A DNA stretch of 64,000 nucleotides. It comes from Semisulcospira habei. Lineage: Eukaryota; Mollusca; Gastropoda; Semisulcospiridae. The notes beneath the pieces were generated by a model, which was given only the letters and a program-made list of their open reading frames with translations, ran no database searches and was not told the origin of the DNA. Of this stretch, positions 50,227-59,951 are shown in pieces; the first letter of the stretch is position 1, and the number at the start of each line of letters is the position of its first letter. The DNA lies in contig BTPG01000004.1 of assembly GCA_036245525.1 (NCBI GenBank), forward strand, positions 156,214,046-156,278,045, written 5' to 3'. The translations under genes and the position numbers were made by a program.

Positions 50227-51907
50227 CAGTGGAGTCCGCTTAACACGAATTTCTGGGGACATGGAAAATCACTTCGTGTTAACCGTATTTCGTGTTAACC
50301 AATGAATATGGCCTCAAAATTGATCACGGCCCTCCCGTCAAGGAAAAAGTGTGTAAGAGATGCGTGCATGAATGAGTACGAGGTTAAAAGTGCACATTAT
50401 CGTACTAAATATGCTTACCTTACCATCAGCTCGCTAGGAAAACACAAGGAGACGTGTACAGCTCACGTATTTAATGTAAACTCCATAGTAAAGTAAAAGC
50501 AACACAGGCTAAGGTACATTTTCGCATCGGTAAAAGCAACACGGTCAAAGTCATTTAAAAAAACGCCATGATCAAAGTCTGTCTTGCGTTAGTGACAGCC
50601 CGTGTGAGTGAAGAGGAGACAATCGTTATGACAGCTCTCTGGAACTCCATACTTTTTTCAACTGGAGAAAGGCTGCTCTGGCTTTACCGATTCGTGCTCT
50701 GACATCTGCATCAGTGCCGCCTTTTTTGTCTATGATGCTCCCGAGATAGGTGAAGGACTCCACCTCCTCCAACGGGGTGCCAGCAAGCAAGACTGGTTCT
50801 TCCCTGGTTGCGTTCAGCCTCATTGTCTTTGTTTTCTGTTTGTGAATGGTGAGGCCCACTTGGGACGAGATGTCAGCAAGCCTCGTGGTCTTGTCCTGCA
50901 TTTGTTGATGAGTGTGGGACAGTAATGCCAAGTCGTCTGCAAAATCGAGGTCGTCAAGCTGTGTCCACAGTGTCCACTGTATTCCACTTCGTCTGTGCTC
51001 TGTGGTCATCTTCATGACCCAGTCTATGGCCAGTAGGAAGAGGAACGGAGACAGCAGACACCCCTGCCTGACACCAGTTCTGACCTGGAGCTCTCTGGTG
51101 AACTGCCCTTCGTGGATCACGCGACATGTCATGCCATCATAGCTGCTCTTGATCAGGCGGACGAGCTTTGTGGGTACACCGTAGTGTCGTAGGAGTTTCC
51201 ACAGAGTCTCTCGGTCCACACTGTCAAATGCTTTCTCATAATCCACAAAGTTGACGTACAGCGGGGAGCTCCACTCCAGAGACTGTTCCACGATGATGCG
51301 GAGAGTGGCGATCTGGTCTGTACATGATCGGTTCTTCCTGAATCCTGCTTGCTGGTCTCTCAGCTGGGGGTCAACGGAGCTCTTCATTCGTGGATCGTGA
51401 CAATCGTGGATCTCTTTAATCTTGTTTTTCACTTCAAGCGTAATCGACTTCTGTTTTGGTAGCCATGATCGGTGGTTAACTGAAGTGAGGGAGTGTTGGG
51501 TTGTGTTGGTACACGAATGATACATGAATACAGTTCAGAAACTCTAGCCAATGAGAAGACGGATTACAACAACTGAAGGCTGTTCAGCCAATCACAGGCT
51601 AGAGTTCGTTCTGATCTGTGTCATGTGTACTACAGCACGAGAGTGACACGTGCAGTGCCCCTTTCATGAATTGGTTTTCGGTGTTTGAGATTGGAATGTG
51701 TTCGTGTTAAACAGGTGAATAATAGTGAAATTGCTCTGGTTGGGAACCGAAAACAGCTTCGTGTTAAGCGAAATTTCGTGTTAAGCATTTCGTGTTATCA
51801 GTAAAATTTTAATACAGAATAAGAAGGCCGTCAGCCGGGAATGCAAAAACGGTTCGTGTTAACCGGAAATTCGTGTTAAGCGAGTTCGTGTTAACTGGAC
51901 TCCACTG
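50227..51907 (-). mobile_element. pogo/Tigger-like DNA transposon remnant
   Basis: The ends cagtggagtccgcttaacac... and ...gttaactggactccactg form imperfect inverted repeats flanked by TA (50,225-50,226; 51,908-51,909), as in the Tc1/mariner-pogo group. The motif ttcgtgttaa is repeated many times near both ends. A remnant of the transposase N-terminus, a psq/CENP-B-type helix (KQKSITLEVKNKIKEIHD), lies at about 51,400-51,470 on the minus strand. The rest of the transposase is gone, and an RTE fragment occupies the centre. Confidence 0.85.
50627..51388 (-). pseudogene. Internal RT fragment of an RTE-3-type LINE
   Basis: Minus-strand sequence nearly identical to 46,164-46,925 of RTE-3 (MKSSVDPQLRDQQAGFRKNR to KVWSSRELS), including FADD. 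It lacks both the 5' and 3' parts. gacaatcgt occurs just left (50,618-50,626) and just right (51,399-51,407) and may be a target duplication. The open frame is fused upstream with the pogo HTH remnant, giving a chance 299-codon chimera. Confidence 0.85.
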
Positions 51908-52251
51908 TATATAGGGGCTCAGCCTACTGTCTTTGGCCTGATTCTGATATAGGGATAACTCCTACTGTATAGAAACAACAGGAGGAAAAAAACTAGATGG
52001 CAAAGCAGCAAGATCAATCCCTACTGTTAGATCAGTTCACTGACAGAACTTCCAATATATCATTTGTTGTATTCAAACTCTTTTACAAGAAAAGTAATAT
52101 GTACTGAGGAAAGTAGTCAACACCACGGAACCAGTGTTGATATGTCTGAGTGTTGTATACAACATTGTTATTTTTAACTGAAGTTAACTCTATATGTACC
52201 GCCATATGTCTGATCTGAGCACTGTTCCCTAGGATTAAGCATGAATCTGAC

Positions 52252-52346
52252 CTGGAATGGCAGCACAGTGTTGTACTGTCCCCCTTCCTCCATGAAGAAC
52301 GTCATCATGTTCGACTCCATCACACACACACCTTTTTGACACACGC
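52252..52346 (-). CDS. ANAPC1: ANAPC1 exon (second found)
   Basis: A 95-nt exon: acceptor gttgcag before 52,346, donor gtcaga after 52,252. It encodes VCQKGVCVMESNMMTFFMEE and GGQYNTVLPFQ. It matches KCICILQSSCINMHSIEGKDYIASLPFQ in human APC1 in position and spacing. The first two bases complete a Gly codon begun in the 53.5-kb exon, and it ends on a codon boundary. Confidence 0.9.
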
Positions 52347-53253
52347 CTGCAACAAAGTTCAACCAAAAAGGATCAGAACTTTGCAAACAACCAGGAGAAA
52401 AACAAGAATTATGAGAAGAAACAGATGGGAAGAGAGAGAGAGACAGAGAGAGGAGAGTGTGTAAAAAAGTGTAACCCCCTTGTGCCATTGGTACAGTTAA
52501 CAGCAACCAATTTCAACACCTGCTTAATCTGCTTCCGATTTAACCAGCTGTACAGACATTGACTTAGAACTAGAGCATTTGTTGCAAAATCGGAAGTCGA
52601 TAATCACGGTGAAAAACAGAGCATGGGATGCATTGTACATAAGAGTACAAACAACAGAAGTAAATGAAGTCAAGAGGAGACATAAAATCTCATGAGCCCC
52701 CAGGTGCCTGAAAGTCGATACCTCTTGCAGATGTGTCTTTTGTGACACGAGTGTTCTAGTCCCCCAGTTAATTGTCAATCCCATTGATATAAGCTGCCCC
52801 ATTCACGAGGTGTCTCAACCCAAAACAAATGGCATGCGCCCGTCATTGCGTAACGACACGGCGCTCAGCTTTGCCAAGGTGTGTAACGGCTGGCGAGGTG
52901 TTGAGGAAGCAGCCATTGTGATTGACCATTGTGCATGACGGATTTACCACGGCAAGTCTGACTGTGGCCGTAAATTTACAGTATTTTTGCATTTTTTGCT
53001 TCAATATGCTAACTGTTGCCTGCGTTCAACAGGAGACCGTACAATCCAGGTACTTTATATAGTTAACATCGTCTGTACGTTGCGAAAGTGACTGTAAACC
53101 GCAGGTGACCATAAAATCCGGTGACCGTTCAAAAGAGGTTTTACTGTAAAATCTCCAGAACCATCTGATCTTCACTGCTGTCTAACTCCATCTGCATGAA
53201 TCACATGGACACAAGCCAACAAGAGGCACAGCTCCTCATGAGCACCCACAATT

Positions 53254-53300
53254 GGGGGGGGGGGGGGGGGGGGGGGGGGGAAGGGGGGAGGGGGTCATGA
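53254..53300 (+). repeat. Long poly-G tract
   Basis: 27 uninterrupted Gs, then aaggggggaggggg. It sits in the loop of a degenerate family-2 hairpin (ctcatgag...tcatgagg). Could form G-quadruplexes; its length may be inaccurate. Confidence 0.8.
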
Positions 53301-53456
53301 GGATCAATGTCCCATGTTTTGTGTTTCAGTATAATTGTTAAAATGTACATTTTTATCTTACAGATTCTGATTGTCTCTCTACACCTGGTGGTCGCTTTCT
53401 AAATCATTTCCTAAAGTTTTCTAAATCATGCATAGCCATATCTCTAATGTTGCTAC

Positions 53457-53529
53457 CTGAGATGTCAGGGGTGGATGCACAGTCAGTGTTTGGTTCTCTG
53501 CTCGAAAGAATGAAGCTGCACCACAGCGC
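53457..53529 (-). CDS. ANAPC1: ANAPC1 exon (first found in window)
   Basis: A 73-nt exon: acceptor gatcag before 53,529, donor gtagca after 53,457. It starts in phase 0 and encodes ALWCSFILSSREPNTDCAST then PDIS. It corresponds to the conserved QALWCDFIIS stretch of APC1. The next upstream exon was not found between here and 64,000; the DIRS element D5 begins only about 60 bases away, inside the upstream intron. Confidence 0.87.
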
Positions 53530-53956
53530 CTGATCAACAAAACAAAATGATAGTCAATTTCAGTCAATATTGCCACAAACATGTTTTGAATTTCTTTTTC
53601 TCTAAAATATATTTTTTCGAAAAGTACTTACCGATGGCATTACTATTATGAAGGTACACTTAGCTTACCGATTTCAGCCTAAGTACTCACGTACATTACA
53701 CAACCAGGGAGGTGACTCCAGGGAGTCGTTACCAAGAACCCTGAGTGGCCTCCCCTGCCTCCCTATCCGATCATGTGCTTGGTAGTATCCCGCCAGTCTT
53801 AGCCTTAGCTTACTAGAGGCACGCAGGACAGAAGGGAGGGTCTTCCGAGTAATGCCATCGGTAAGTATTTTTTCAAAAAATGAATTTTTCTCAAAAATGT
53901 ATTTTCGAAAAATACTTACCGATGACATTACTATATGGAAGTGTCTACTAGCTTTC

Positions 53957-54606
53957 GGCCAGAAGCTTGAAGAGGTCAATAGCTTCAAGTACTTGGGAGC
54001 CACCCTGTCCAAAGACGGTAGTTGCATAGCAGGGATCCGTATCAGGATAGGTACAGCAACATCCGCAATGGCCAGGCTGGACAGGATATGGCGAAGTAAC
54101 TCCATCAGCGTCACCATCAAGTACAGGCTTTACAAGTCCCTCGTAGTGTCTATTCTACTCTACGGCTGTGAGACTTGGACACTGCTTGCAGACTCAGAAA
54201 AGAAAATCCAGGCCTTTGAGAACAAGTGCCTGAGGAAGTTGCTCCGCATCTCGTACCGCGAGCACAAGACCAACGAATATGTACGGAGCATCGTCACTTC
54301 CCTGGTGGGCCCACATGAACCCCTTCTGGCAACCGTGAAACGGCGCAAGCTTGCTTGGTTTGGCCACGTGACCCGACACAACACCTTGTCCAAGACTATC
54401 CTCCAAGGCACTCTCGAAGGAAGTCGTCGGCGAGGTCGTCAGAGAAAGAGTTGGGTCGCAAACATAAAAGAATGGACCGAACTCGAGATGCCAGACTTGC
54501 TTGCCACCGCCCAAAATAGAACTCAGTGGAGAGCACTGTCTGTTGCTGCTGCCTTTCAGTCCCCCCAACGCCCAGTTCGGGCAAGGGTCTGATGATGATG
54601 ATGATG
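53957..54606 (+). mobile_element. RTE-1-type LINE 3' fragment in a DIRS terminal repeat
   Basis: Nearly identical to 7,133-7,774 of RTE-1 (EEVNSFKYLGATLSKDGSC to the end), ending in a TGA repeat. Flanked by the exact 10-bp duplication actagctttc (53,947-53,956; 54,607-54,616). 5'-truncated to 650 bp. Confidence 0.93.
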
Positions 54607-54959
54607 ACTAGCTTTCAGCCTAAGAACCTGTTGTGTCCTACACAACCAGGGAGGCAACTCAGGGAACTGTAACCAGGGCCGTGAGTAGCTTCCGGTGCCT
54701 GCCCAACCGGTCATGTGCCACGTCACGTGGTGTCATGCCAATCGGAATGCTTAGCTTACCAGCGGCAAGCGGAGCAGGTGGGAGGGTCCTCCGAGTAATG
54801 TCTTCGGTAAGTATTTTTCGAAAAAATACATTTTAGAGAAAAATTAATTTGTTTCCTCAAAATCATTACCGATGATATTACTATATGGAAGAATTACGAA
54901 AAAAAGGAGGGTGTCGCCCAAGAATACCCCCTGTAAAAAGACTTAGCCAGAGCTGTCAT

Positions 54960-57900
54960 CCCAAAAGCAACCTCCCGACAATTTCAGCTAAGTATTACTG
55001 ACGGCGCCTCTGGCGCCAGGAGGGAGTGTTGCGCTGTGGCGATGTCCCTCACCAGTGCGAAATCGTCTCGCTGACCTGCCAGATCCCGGAGGTAGAGGCG
55101 GGCGAAGGTGGATTCTGCCCGCCAGCCCACAGCTGCCACGATGTCTCCGACGGCACAGTTGCGGTCAACGGCGACGCTCGTGGCCATGGCTCTAACCTCG
55201 TGTGCGCGGATCCTTAGCCTCTTAGCTCCCTCTGGGGAGAGGTCCTGGTAGGCGGACCGTATGACCCAGCGTAGCCAGGAAGATATCATCTGGGCTGTAA
55301 TGTCAGTTCTGCCTGGGGCCAGTGGCAGAAAGAGGCGGGACCGCCCCCTCCGGACGGGCTTGGGTCTGTGTAAATAGACGCGCAGGGCGCGCACTGGATC
55401 TTGCTGTCTGGTCTCCCGGGGAAGTTCACTCCCGTCAGCGGTTGTATGGTGATCACCTGGAGCGCGGTCAAGGGAGGCCTAGTCTTGGCGAGGAAGGAAG
55501 GGTCAGTGAGGAGCTGCACAGAGCCATCCGTCCTGAATTGTAGGCATGCCGGGCACGCTGAGCTCATGTAGCTCGCTTACTCGGGCTGCCGTGGCGAGGG
55601 CCAACAGGAAGCAGGTCTTCCGAGTCACATCCGCAAACCGGCCAAGGTGAGCGGTTCAAAGCGGTCTAAATTCAGCCAGGTGAGTACCCAGGGTAGGTCC
55701 CAGCATGGAATCAGCGAGCCGGGGACTGGCCGCTGGAGGCCAAAGTGTGCCATAAGGTCGGCGAGGTCTTTGCATTCACCGCGGTCCGGGCGGCTGAGGT
55801 GTCAGTAGGTGTCCGCAATCATGGACAGGTATCCTCTGATCATGATGGGGCTAATCCCTGGTCACCAATGAGCCAGAGGAAGAACTCGGCGAGCTGAGGG
55901 GTAGTCAATTCGGTGGGGGAGAGGTGCTGGCCAGCACACCAGGACCATAGTAATAATAATAATAATAAGCGCATTAAATAGGCGCTTTATCCCAATTGAA
56001 AATCGGCTCAAAGCGCCGCCGCGAACTGAACCCAACAAGCACACTCACGTGAATCACGCGCATTCACTCACACACTGTACATAAACACAGAACATTCACG
56101 TGGTGCTAAAGGAAAGCTCAAGCGAGCTACTGTAGTTTTTGGAAATTCAAAATCGTTTGTATTTGAAATTTGATTAAGTGGGCTGAATCTGATACCAAAG
56201 TCGTGGGGGAGGAAAAGCCGGAGTACCCGGAGAAAGAACCCCCGACGGTCCGCCCGAATTAACGGTGACACTTACTAGAGGAGAAAATCCGACGCCGGAA
56301 CCCGTAATCGAACCTCGCACCTTTAGCATTGGTGGCAGGCGCCTTAACCACTGCGCCACGGACCGCCCCACTTTTAGTACTCGCCACTTTCCCTCGTAGA
56401 CGCATCTGGTCAAGGGTCTACGGGCAGTAGTGATCACCTCCACTGCTGCACTCGAGAAGCCTCTAGCTGCGAGGGCTTGTTGCACAAACTCCAGGCGTGA
56501 AGGAGAAGTCGCTCCGGGCATGGTTGGAACAGCTGCTGGCGGGGTTGCTTGAGCATCGTGCTCGGGGTCGGGAGCAGCAGGGGGGGTCCTGTGGCAAGAC
56601 TGAGTAGGTCGGTGGTCCAAGATCTGTTCCAGGAGAACGGGGCCACCAGCAACATCACCGCTTCGCATCCCTAGAGCTTGAGCAGGACTTTGGGGACTAG
56701 AACCATCAGGGGATAAGCGTAAGCGATGAGGCCGTCCCAAGGAATGGAGAGCGCGTCAACCGCCCAGGCGAGGGGGTCTGGAATAAGTGAGACGAAGATG
56801 GCGATTCCACCTCGTGGCGAAGAGGTCGATCATGGGAGTCTCCCAGTGAGCGCAGATCATCTGAAAGATGTCCGAGCGCAGAGTCCATTCTGTGTGGAGG
56901 AGCTAGCCGCACCGTGAGAGGGAGTCGGCTAGGACATTCAGGTGACCCGGAATGTGACATGCTTGGAGGAAGATGCCGCGGTCTTCACACCAGCGCAGGA
57001 CCTGGTAGAGGTGCACACAGAGGTTGGGGGAGCGCGTACCGCCTTGTTTCTGGGTGTAGGAACCATCGTGGAGTTGTCCGAGAGGACGAGGAGCTCCTGG
57101 TGATGGAGGCGGGACTCCCACGCGATGAGGGCCTGCCAAACTGCGTACAGATCCTACCAGTGGACATGCCTGTCTGCCAGGTCCGGTGGCCAGCGGCCGG
57201 ACGTCGTGAGGAGCCTCGGTAGCCGGTGTGCGTCCCACCCGGAGAGACTTGCATATATGAAGAGCGAAAGCGGCGGCGGGGGTGAGGACAGAGGAATTCC
57301 TGACGCGAGCCACGAGTGGTCCGACCAGCGACGCAGGAAGGGTCGAAGCATCTGAGGAACAGGTACCTGTGCCGTGAGATCGCCAGAGGGCGGCCGCCAT
57401 GGAGAAGCAGACGCAGCTGGAGAGGCCAGGAGTACAGACGAGCAAGAGGCAGGAGGTCTGCCGCTGCATCCAGCAGGCCAAGGAACTGGAACCAAACTCT
57501 GGTGGCAACGTCCTCTTCTCGGGTCATCTGGTGGGCCAGGGCGGCCAGCTTCTGGGTCCGCGGCTCTGGCAGTCTCACTCGGTTGAGGTCGGTCTGCAAT
57601 TCCATGCTGAGGTGTACAAACCGGCAGGAGGGTGTGAGGTCCGACGTGCCTGCGTTGACCAGGAAGCCCAACGGCGTCAAGAACAGGCGCCGCACATCTC
57701 TGTCCGTCACCAGAGTGGACACCGACGGATTCCTCAGAGAAAGGTTGTCTAATAGTTCCGAGGTCGGACTGGTGGACGACTGTCTGGCCTTGGCGACGAC
57801 AGCTTCCATGACGCGCATGAAGACCCATGGCCTGCAGTTGAGAAGGACCTGTTCAGTACAGGGAGATCGATGACGGGCCACCCCTTGCCGCCTGGGTGGG
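54960..57900 (-). pseudogene. D5 tyrosine recombinase, RNase H and RT remnants
   Basis: Recombinase catalytic part at 55,394-54,984 (ISSWLRWVIRSAYQDLSPEG, HEVRAMATSV, FARLYLRDL), with upstream parts to 55,900. After the SINE come the recombinase N-terminus (RCVYEGKWRVLK, about 56,390) and RNase H pieces (QACHIPGHLNVLADSLSRCG, about 56,900). The RT is at about 57,881-57,300: the catalytic box reads LLDN where D2 has YLDD, and the region between the GGKW and GLNLSPW motifs is deleted. Many frameshifts. Confidence 0.8.
55948..56369 (-). mobile_element. tRNA-derived SINE with L2-like tail
   Basis: On the minus strand the head shows an RNA polymerase III A box (tggcgcagtgg, 56,358-56,348) and B box (ggttcgattac, 56,314-56,304), spaced as in a tRNA. 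The body runs leftward to gcgctttgagccga...gcgcttattatt and a (TTA)n tail at about 55,949-55,968. The tail resembles the end of the L2-like LINE at 27,280-27,356, suggesting that L2-type machinery moved it. No clear target duplication was found; a 5-bp tagta is possible. Confidence 0.87.
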
Positions 57901-57957
57901 TACCACGAAGAGACGGCTGTAGAAGGCTGGGAAGTCGTGATGCGACACTACCTCTGT

Positions 57958-58490
57958 GGCTTGTCCGGACGACGTGTGTCCCCTACCGCATAGCGGGTTG
58001 ACTGAGGACACTGCCGGCCCCGCTCAGACGCATCGGGGGGGAGGGGGGGGGGGGGGGGGGGGAAGGGGGGTTTCAAGGCTCCTGTAGGCTTGTCCGGACG
58101 ATGCGTGTCCTATATAGCGTAGCGGGGCGACCGAGGTCGCTGCCGGCCCCGCTCAGATGCATCAGAGCGGGGGGCAAGGCTCCTGTGGCCTTGTCCGGAG
58201 GAAGCCAATTTTGCGACTGAGGTCACTGCCAGCCCCGCTCGGACGCATGGGAGCAGGGGGGCAAGGCTCCTGTGGGCCTGACCAGACGATGCGTGTCCAT
58301 AACCGCGTAGCAGGGTGACTGAGGTCGCTGCCAGCCCCGCGCAGACGCTTTGGAGCGGGGGGGGGGGGGGGGGGGGGGGGGGGGCAAGTCTCCTGTGGGC
58401 TTGTCAGGACGACGTGTATGCTGCAACTGTGGTCGCTGCCAGTCCCGCTTGGACGCATCGGAGCGGGGGGACACGGGTCCTGAGGGCTCT
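57958..58490. repeat. GC-rich minisatellite inside D5, about 5 units of 85-130 bp
   Basis: Units begin gcttgtccggacgatgcgtg and contain ctgccagccccgctcagacg and a G tract before caaggctcctgtgg, at about 57,958, 58,087, 58,189, 58,276 and 58,399. Two units carry poly-G runs (58,035-58,070 with breaks; 58,357-58,384, 28 Gs). On the minus strand the repeat is open and reads as Pro-rich units (PQEPCPPAPMRPSGAGSDLS) where the DIRS gag-RT linker would be. Confidence 0.85.
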
Positions 58491-59189
58491 TCCAGACCAG
58501 GAGACTCACCCTGTAGTTGCCAGACCGGTTCACCTTGTTGGTACGGTGAGGCAAGGTCCGGGGAACCAGAGGGGTCAGTAGAGCCCGACGTCCGCGGCAG
58601 CCTGCGAAGATACTCCCATGATGTCCGAGACGGCACGCCTGTGGAGACCTGGAGCGGCGGAAGGTGCGGGTGGAGGGGGTGGCAGCTTGGACCGGGTCTG
58701 TCGTTGCCGCTTGTACAACGCCCACAGCCAAGACCACCGCTCCTCGACCCATGGGGCGCAGGCCTCAGAAACCCACCCGGAGACACAGCCTGAAGAGAAG
58801 CAGACATCGTGGGTGTCACTGGGCCATCAGAAGTCTCCGCACCCAGAGCAGGTTTCTCCACCTGTGCACTGCAACAGAAGCAAGGAGTGCGAGGCCTCTT
58901 GGAAGAGGCCACATGTTTACGACCGGTTGCGGACGGAAACCCACAGAGAATGCCACTGCCAGGGAGAATCGCCGGCTGAGAGGCATTAACCGAGGCCTTA
59001 CCTTGCCATAATCAGCGAAGCTGCTAGGTAAACCCCCCAGAAAGGTAAAGCTGCTATGGTAATCCAACCAGAAGTAACCCCCCATGAAGAGTAATCCAAA
59101 CGAAGTCACAGCACCAACACAACCAGTAATCCAAGTATACACAGCCGAATTTATCCTTGAAGGCTGAACACAACCATTCACGGTGAGCT
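58491..59189 (-). other. D5 leader or gag-region remnant
   Basis: GC-rich, with no domain recognised. By position it corresponds to the gag/leader part of D2. Confidence 0.5.
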
Positions 59190-59342
59190 AAGCGTAAAGA
59201 CTGGCGGGATACTACCAAGCACGTGACCGGATAGGGAGGCAGGGGAGGCCACTCAAGGTTCTTGGTAACGACTCCTTGGTTGTGTAGTGTACACGAGTGC
59301 TTAGACTGAAATTGGTAATCTATGTGTACCTTCCTAACAGTA

Positions 59343-59951
59343 GGTACTGGCAGGTCAAAATTCCAGTATCACATAAGCAATAAAGTATCTATATATTGTT
59401 ATAGTGGAGAACAAACAGAACACAACACAAAAAAATTATCTTTCTATCTTTATTGGTTCAAAAGTTATTGGTAAAAAACATACGGCAAATATTCCGCAGA
59501 TTTTACCCAAAATCAGTCAAAAGTAAGATTTTGCCAAGTTTAGGCCAGCCTAACACAAAAGATATTGAACAAAAATATTCCAGAATTGGAGAATTGTATT
59601 TCTATATAATATAGAAGAAGCCCATTTTTTTTCAGGTCCATAAGCCTGTAACTTTTACAACACTGCTGCCCTAAAAAAGCTGAAAAGTGAGTTTTACGAG
59701 GCGGCTGAATAGACGGACGAGTGTAAAAACTTAAAATAGCAGATCTCTGTCATTTCGTGTCCGATTTTGAAAATTCAAAATGTGTTTTGCTATGTTTTTG
59801 AAGCTCTTTCAAGTAAGTGAGGAAGGCAATTAATTGAAAACACCTTATTTTTACCCCCCCCCCGCCCCCAAAAAAAAAAAAAATGTACTGGCAAACGCAT
59901 GACTGGAGTTACTTTCTGCAAATCATTCATCAGTAAGCCAATATCTACACA
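59343..59951. other. AT-rich interval between D5 and the downstream gene
   Basis: No coding potential seen. It ends with a C-rich run followed by an A run (about 59,857-59,883) just past the 3' end of the next gene. Confidence 0.6.

Larger units (their letters stand above)
53589..59342 (-). mobile_element. DIRS-like element D5, decayed, with a doubled terminal module
   Basis: Left terminal repeat at about 53,620-53,810, matched inverted at about 59,190-59,342. A second terminal-repeat module (about 53,885-53,956 plus 54,607-54,790) and an internal complementary region (about 54,794-54,890) follow. Then come recombinase, RNase H and RT remnants up to about 57,960, a minisatellite, and a leader. 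The right outer tip is truncated. It is interrupted by an RTE fragment and a SINE. Confidence 0.82.

Noticed and set aside
56290..56369. Possible functional tRNA gene (A and B boxes present).
   Set aside because: The sequence continues into a SINE body with a tail and the acceptor stem does not pair well by eye; it is a SINE head.
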